Below, in pieces: positions 59,240 through 64,000 of a DNA stretch of 64,000 nucleotides. Under the pieces are notes generated by a model, which saw nothing but the letters and a program-made list of their open reading frames with translations, had not been told where the DNA came from and searched no databases. How positions within the stretch are numbered: the first letter of the stretch is position 1; every line of letters begins with the position of its first letter. Made by a program: the position numbers and the translations under genes. Source of the DNA: Atopsyche davidsoni. Its lineage: Eukaryota > Arthropoda > Insecta > Trichoptera > Hydrobiosidae. Location of the stretch: contig JAILWY010000021.1 of NCBI GenBank assembly GCA_022113835.1, forward strand, positions 11,284,001 to 11,348,000. The letters run 5' to 3'.

Positions 59240-62200
59240 CATAAATTTTTTTTTTTTATTAATTATATTTAATTCATAATGTGCAATTAATATTTATGCA
59301 GCCATATATTGGTTTATCTAAAAGTATTTTTTTTTTAAATTTCACAGCATGTTAAAATATCTGTTTTTATCTATGATAGTTAAACATTCATTCCAACAAA
59401 ATTGAAGCACACAAACGAATTCACTTTGAAAAACTAAGTTCTTCTTAAGCCATTTTTTAAATCATACAGCCAGTTTTTTCCTGTCAAAAATTCCATGTTA
59501 AATAGTTTATAAATATATAAAAGGTTTATAATTGCTCCTAATGGCTTCATTAAATACTTGTTTTTAGGAACCATGACTAAGTACCATCAATCATGAAATA
59601 AAAGCTTTTTCACCAATTCATCTCCCAGTACATAACAGTGCGTGTTTATCTCAAAACACAAATTCAATGTTTTTCATTGAAAGAATTGATTCGATATTTC
59701 TCATCAATTATTCAAATTTCATTTCAGTAGGCATTATGTCTAATTTTATTTCATAAATTTAGTGCAAATTTAGTGGAGCCACTTGACTCGGGGAATGATT
59801 TATTTTCCAGTCAATATGTACAGGAAAGGTTATGTATTGGAGAATAACCATTGCTTATACGTGTGGTGTTATAGGTTACCCGAAAAACAGAGCAAAGATC
59901 TGTGGAAAAATACAGAAATGAAAAGGTAACAAGTAAATAGTATGTATTTTTGTTTGCAAAAGTATGTGAAAGTATGTATGAAATTTTAGAGTGAGTTTTC
60001 GTGTGTACAAATTAAATACAAATTATGTTTTGTAGGTAATCTATTCACACATGAAACCACGAAAAAGATTCTCTTTTTTGCCCGACACTGGTGGAAGTTT
60101 ATCGCGATTGAATATCATGATAAGAATTCTCTTTCTGGCACAGAGGTTTCATGTGAGAATCGATTGCCTTAAAAAATATTCCTTGCGTTAAAAACTTATG
60201 GGGATAAAAAGTTAAAAAGTAACATTTAAAATAGACATTAAATATTTTTTGATAATTAACCTAACTTTATGTTAAACCGTTAACGTATGTTAAACCTAAC
60301 GTATGTTAACTTTATTTTCATTTGAGAGAAAACGAAATTCTTTTACTTGTTAGAGAAACTGATGAGTGTATATTTGAACCAACGTTTATTAAAGACTTCA
60401 CGGTACTTATAAATAATATGTGAAGATGTAACAGGTATTAATGTCAAATTTAACAAGATTTATATTTATAACTTGGATATTTTTATTATTTTAACTTCCT
60501 CTGCTTGCTTCATGAAATTACTCCACGATTTATAATTCTCCATGAAAAAATATTTAGATTATAAGAACCAGAAAGACCCAGGTCTCCTGAAAATGTTGCT
60601 TTTTGGGTGTTTCCTCTTAATAAAAGATTGCCAAGATAGTTGAACCAGCATCTGAACTAATAACTTTTTATATTAAATGTTGATAATTTACATGCAGTTA
60701 AAGTTAAAATATTTATACTTTATTAAAAGTTATAGAAGTAAAAAAACAAAAAATGTCATTAACAAAAAAAAATGATGTACACTAAGGGGTTATCTTTTTT
60801 ACATGTATTTAATAAAATCACGTTATTTCCTTTTATTTGTCTTATTGAACAATAATTAATTAATCACTCAAAGATGCTTAAAACCAATTACTACAAATAT
60901 TTCTGAAGACAGTAGTATGTGCAGTAAATCCCACAAAACAATCCTTTTTTTTATTGATTCTAAGTGAAAAAGTATTTTATTTAAAAACATTAAAAATTTC
61001 AATCAAAACAAGATATACAATAATTTTTTTTAATTAGAATTGACCTATTTAAAGCTAAGTAGGCCATTTAATTTTCCTTATCTAGCAAGAAAAAATCCGA
61101 TATTGGCAATTTTTTCTGCGTTCTGAATATACGGCGATTTTGGGTATATTTGTTCAGCATAATACATTTAATTTCCAATTATAGAATAAAAAATTACCCT
61201 TCTGAAATTAAGGACATCGGTTATATAAACTTATTAGTAATTTCAGAAACTAAAAACATAAAAAAAATACTTATTTTCTATCTAGCTTCTATCTATAGAG
61301 TATTTAAATTATATCATAAGATTTATTGTTTTATTTTATGTATATTATAAACGAGCGTATGACTAATCATTTCAAGTTAGTATCGAATGTAAAAAGTACA
61401 GATACTAATTGACAAACATTCATCAATTTTTAAATAAAAGTCAAATTAATCCTTCGAGGCGCGATTCGCTATCAGAAACCTATTTATTTTATTATTCATA
61501 CAAATAAACGTCATTTTACCATGATTTGTAGATTTTTTATTTTTCGCGAGGAATGAAATCGAAATGATATGTATTTAAATTTTTGCGACTAATTAGAAAA
61601 TACGTAATGCTATATACTCTAAAAATTTTAATTTCTTTGAAAATTTTTATGCAGTGTCAAAAAAAATATATATACATATACAAAAATCCCAATTACTTTA
61701 TGCTTTATTTATTCTATTTTTTTATAATTCTTTTCAAGGTTACTAATAAAACACAAATTTAAAATAATGCTTTGCTATAAATATCTAAGTTTTCAGGTTT
61801 TATATATTTATTTATGTTTACTTTTTTCATAATAAAGCCCAATATATACAATTCAAATCAAAAGTCACGCTTGTCTTGAGTTAGAAAAAGTCATAAATTT
61901 TTATCATTTCTTTATTTCAAGTAACAACAAAATTACTTTAATAAAAAAAATCTATCATTATTTTTAGTTATTTATTATAATGTAAGCACGTGACCGCACT
62001 TAGCAGCTGATTAAGGGCTGCGTCAATGGCTTTGTAGAGAAAATATAAAATCTGATATTAACTCGTGTGCCACCGATACGAAGTACTGTAAAAATATAAG
62101 CAATAAATACCATATTGGCGTAAAAAATAAAAAGTACTGCTATTGAAACTCGGAATATCACGAACAGAATGGGTAAAAAATAATATATTTTACAAGTGAT

Positions 62201-62650
62201 CTCTATCAATTATTTTCGAAACGAGCTTAACAAATATACACGGACGCCGTATTTATTAGTTTTATAATATTTCATTGGAAAATTTTTGATTCTAAGCTTT
62301 CGTTCATAGTGCACGACATGTTGGTAGAAATATAAGTAGTTAGATAAATTTTTCCGTGGAGATATTTTACATTTATTTTGTTGGTTTTAAAATGTTTTAA
62401 TTAAGCATAGTAATAAACAAAGAATATGAAAAAACTCATGTAATGAGAAAACGGTATTTATTTATTGTATAAAAAGTGTTTTTATAAATCATGAAAATTT
62501 TTGAAATGAAACACACAGTGTCTTGGCGCAAAAATGGCGCATTTATCAAATAATTTACCGCGATAATTTAAGTTTAAACCATTTTTTGTCACCTTACAGT
62601 TTTTCAGGCCGATCATGAAGAGAGTTTAACAAAAATAATTTTATTCAAAC
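59240..62650. other. Gene-free stretch
   Basis: Uniformly AT-rich with no island, SINE or transposon end recognised. Short frames only. Confidence 0.6.
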
Positions 62651-62663
62651 ACTTCAATCTGGT

Positions 62664-62955
62664 ATGTCTATTTTTTGGACTGAACGTCAATCAGATGCGT
62701 ATTTATTACCCATTACGGGTTTATTACTAATATGATTAGGATGTGATTCGTTAGTACAAGGGTTAGTACACCGGCTATGTAAACCAGGGGATGTGGGCTC
62801 AAATCCCACACAAATCACGATGATATATTTCTGAAAATTTATTAAATCATCTTCTATGTGTGAAATTATGTGCCTAATCATATTAGTAATAATATAATAA
62901 ACCCGTAATGGGTAATAAATACGCATTTGATTGACGTTCAATCCAAAAAATAGAC
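62664..62955 (+). mobile_element. tRNA-Thr-like SINE, copy 3, rearranged as a foldback
   Basis: The tRNA-like domain (about 62747-62821, GTGATTCGTTAGTACAAGG to CACACAAATCAC) has a closable acceptor stem (GTGATT / AATCAC) and a T arm changed to GGGCTCAAATCCC. It is followed by the normal tail. Instead of the usual leader it is preceded by an inverted copy of the tail end (62664-62730 against 62877-62955), so the whole forms a hairpin with the tRNA domain in the loop. Confidence 0.85.
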
Positions 62956-62979
62956 ATACGTATATGATGGTGCGCGTCT

Positions 62980-63275
62980 TGGCTAAATTAATAGATTTTA
63001 AAAATAATATCCAGATGGGATTAAAATCGCTTCACTTGCTACATTGTTTAAAAAGTCCAATGCTTGCAAATCACTAAATATTGGTTGGCCTGGGCACTTT
63101 GGTTCATATGTAGAGTATGATTGTTAAAAATTCTCGATTAATGGAAGTGATTCGTTAGTACAAGGGTCAGTACACCGGCCACGTAAGCCAGGGGATGTGG
63201 GTTCAAATCCCACACAAATCACGATGATATTTTTCTGTAATGTGCCTACTCCGGATCATAATTAGTAATACTTCG
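62980..63275 (+). mobile_element. tRNA-Thr-like SINE, copy 4
   Basis: Leader 62990-63148, tRNA-like domain about 63149-63224 with six of seven acceptor pairs (GTGATT / AATCAC), anticodon arm CCGGCCACGTAAGCCAGG (loop anticodon CGT), perfect T stem GTGGG / CCCAC, tail GATGATATTTTTCTG. Position 33 is A, not the universal U, which argues against a working tRNA gene. It lies about 25 bp after copy 3. Confidence 0.82.
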
Positions 63276-63399
63276 ATTTTGACTAAAATATTCTCTTAAT
63301 TAGTCTGAAAGAGACCTGGAAAAGTAAAACAAAAATCGCGTAATAATCATAATAATCACGTAGGCATTTGGTTATTCGTATTATTTTTTCGCAGTAAGT

Positions 63400-63720
63400 C
63401 ATAAATGTTGGGTGAGGTCGTCGCTGAGCAAGGGGTGGGAGCAGGTTGTAGCCTCGCGGCTTGTTGCCGATTGGCACGAAGGTTCTTTATTCCGCCATTG
63501 CTCGCTCTCCGATGTGATTTTTCAGGAGCCCGACTTCTCAATTACGATCGCCGATAGCATCGCCCCACCCCCGCGGGGGGCTTCCCAGCTCGGATTTAAA
63601 TCAACAGAAGTTTATAATCTGCGAACACGTTCCGCTTCGATTGGGGGAGAAGTCGGTCAAGGGTGGTGGGCAAACTTGCTCGGCTCGGAACCGGTGCAGC
63701 GCGCGAGCCTTATAGCTTTA
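63400..63720. promoter_or_regulatory. GC-rich island, candidate regulatory element
   Basis: Contains CCCCACCCCCGCGGGGGGC, GCTCGGCTCGGAACCGG and GTGCAGCGCGCGAGCC. A 108-codon plus frame and minus frames overlap here, as expected of GC-rich DNA with few stops; no domain is recognised. Downstream to 64000 is AT-rich and empty. Confidence 0.35.
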
Positions 63721-64000
63721 CATACTATTTTAGTATAGAAGAAAACTGAAAGACTTCAGCCGGTAGTGAGCTTTATAGTTCTTAACTAACTATTAAACTT
63801 TCAGGAAATCGCTGTTATAATTTCAAACATGTTAAAAAAAATTAACTGCTGGTTTTGGTGCTGAATTTTATTGCATATTCGATTGTAGTTTTTAAGTATA
63901 AAATACTTTCAAAACAAACTTACATACCCCTTATCTTATTTTAACCTTATTTATAATTCGTGTGTATCAGTTAAAAAGACTTGGATTCGTAATTAGGTAT

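Noticed and set aside
63149..63224. Possible functional tRNA-Thr gene
   Set aside because: Cloverleaf largely closes, but position 33 is A, a leader and tail are shared with other copies, and the related copies vary; better read as SINE.
63412..63738. 108-codon plus-strand frame
   Set aside because: Overlaps minus-strand open frames in a GC-rich island and shows no family features.
1..64000. CRISPR arrays, bacterial operons, phage or viral genes
   Set aside because: No direct-repeat/spacer arrays, no ribosome-binding-site organised frames, and split genes with spliceosomal introns indicate nuclear arthropod-like DNA.

Overview
This 64 kb window is eukaryotic and most likely from an insect or another arthropod. 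It is very AT-rich, with split genes that have GT-AG introns, TATAAATA promoters, long (TA)n arrays, Tc1/mariner, hAT and pogo-like transposon fossils, tRNA-derived SINEs and one short (CCTAA)3 tract of the insect telomere type. The species cannot be named from the sequence alone.

Positions 1-16770 hold a tandem array of secreted CAP-domain genes (antigen 5 / venom allergen-like). All lie on the minus strand and each is split into six exons in the same places. Three are intact: gene A1 (2494-5575, 223 aa), gene A2 (7680-12298, 218 aa) and the more diverged gene B (13868-16253, 212 aa). Spacers of about 650 bp repeat at 1-650, 6000-6650 and 13190-13855. They show that the ancestral unit alternated a type A and a type B gene. 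In the first two units the type B gene has been deleted at different breakpoints, and one relic still keeps its TATA box. A1 and A2 are nearly identical in the signal exon and in parts of the introns but strongly diverged in exon 3. That is the pattern expected when mature-protein exons of a secreted multigene family evolve faster than their introns.

From about 16.8 kb to 64 kb I can support no host protein-coding gene. This stretch is AT-rich DNA with GC-rich, CpG-containing islands spaced a few kb apart (about 23.2, 26.7, 31.0, 33.2, 38.6, 40.0, 41.8, 43.8, 50.7, 58.7 and 63.5 kb). They could be conserved regulatory elements of a distant gene. Mobile DNA is scattered between them: a complete but dead mariner (31333-32467), an internally deleted DDE transposon (26941-27475), a hAT C-terminus (56700-57120) beside a pogo/Tigger-like end (57162), four copies of a tRNA-Thr-like SINE, and two families of foldback elements.

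The least expected signal is in the foldback families. Both carry a module shaped like a minimal type I hammerhead ribozyme: CUGANGA-like core, stem II, then GAAAC-NN-GUH with a two-base-pair stem III. The best copy is at 59128-59173. An extra U before stem II is the main point against it.
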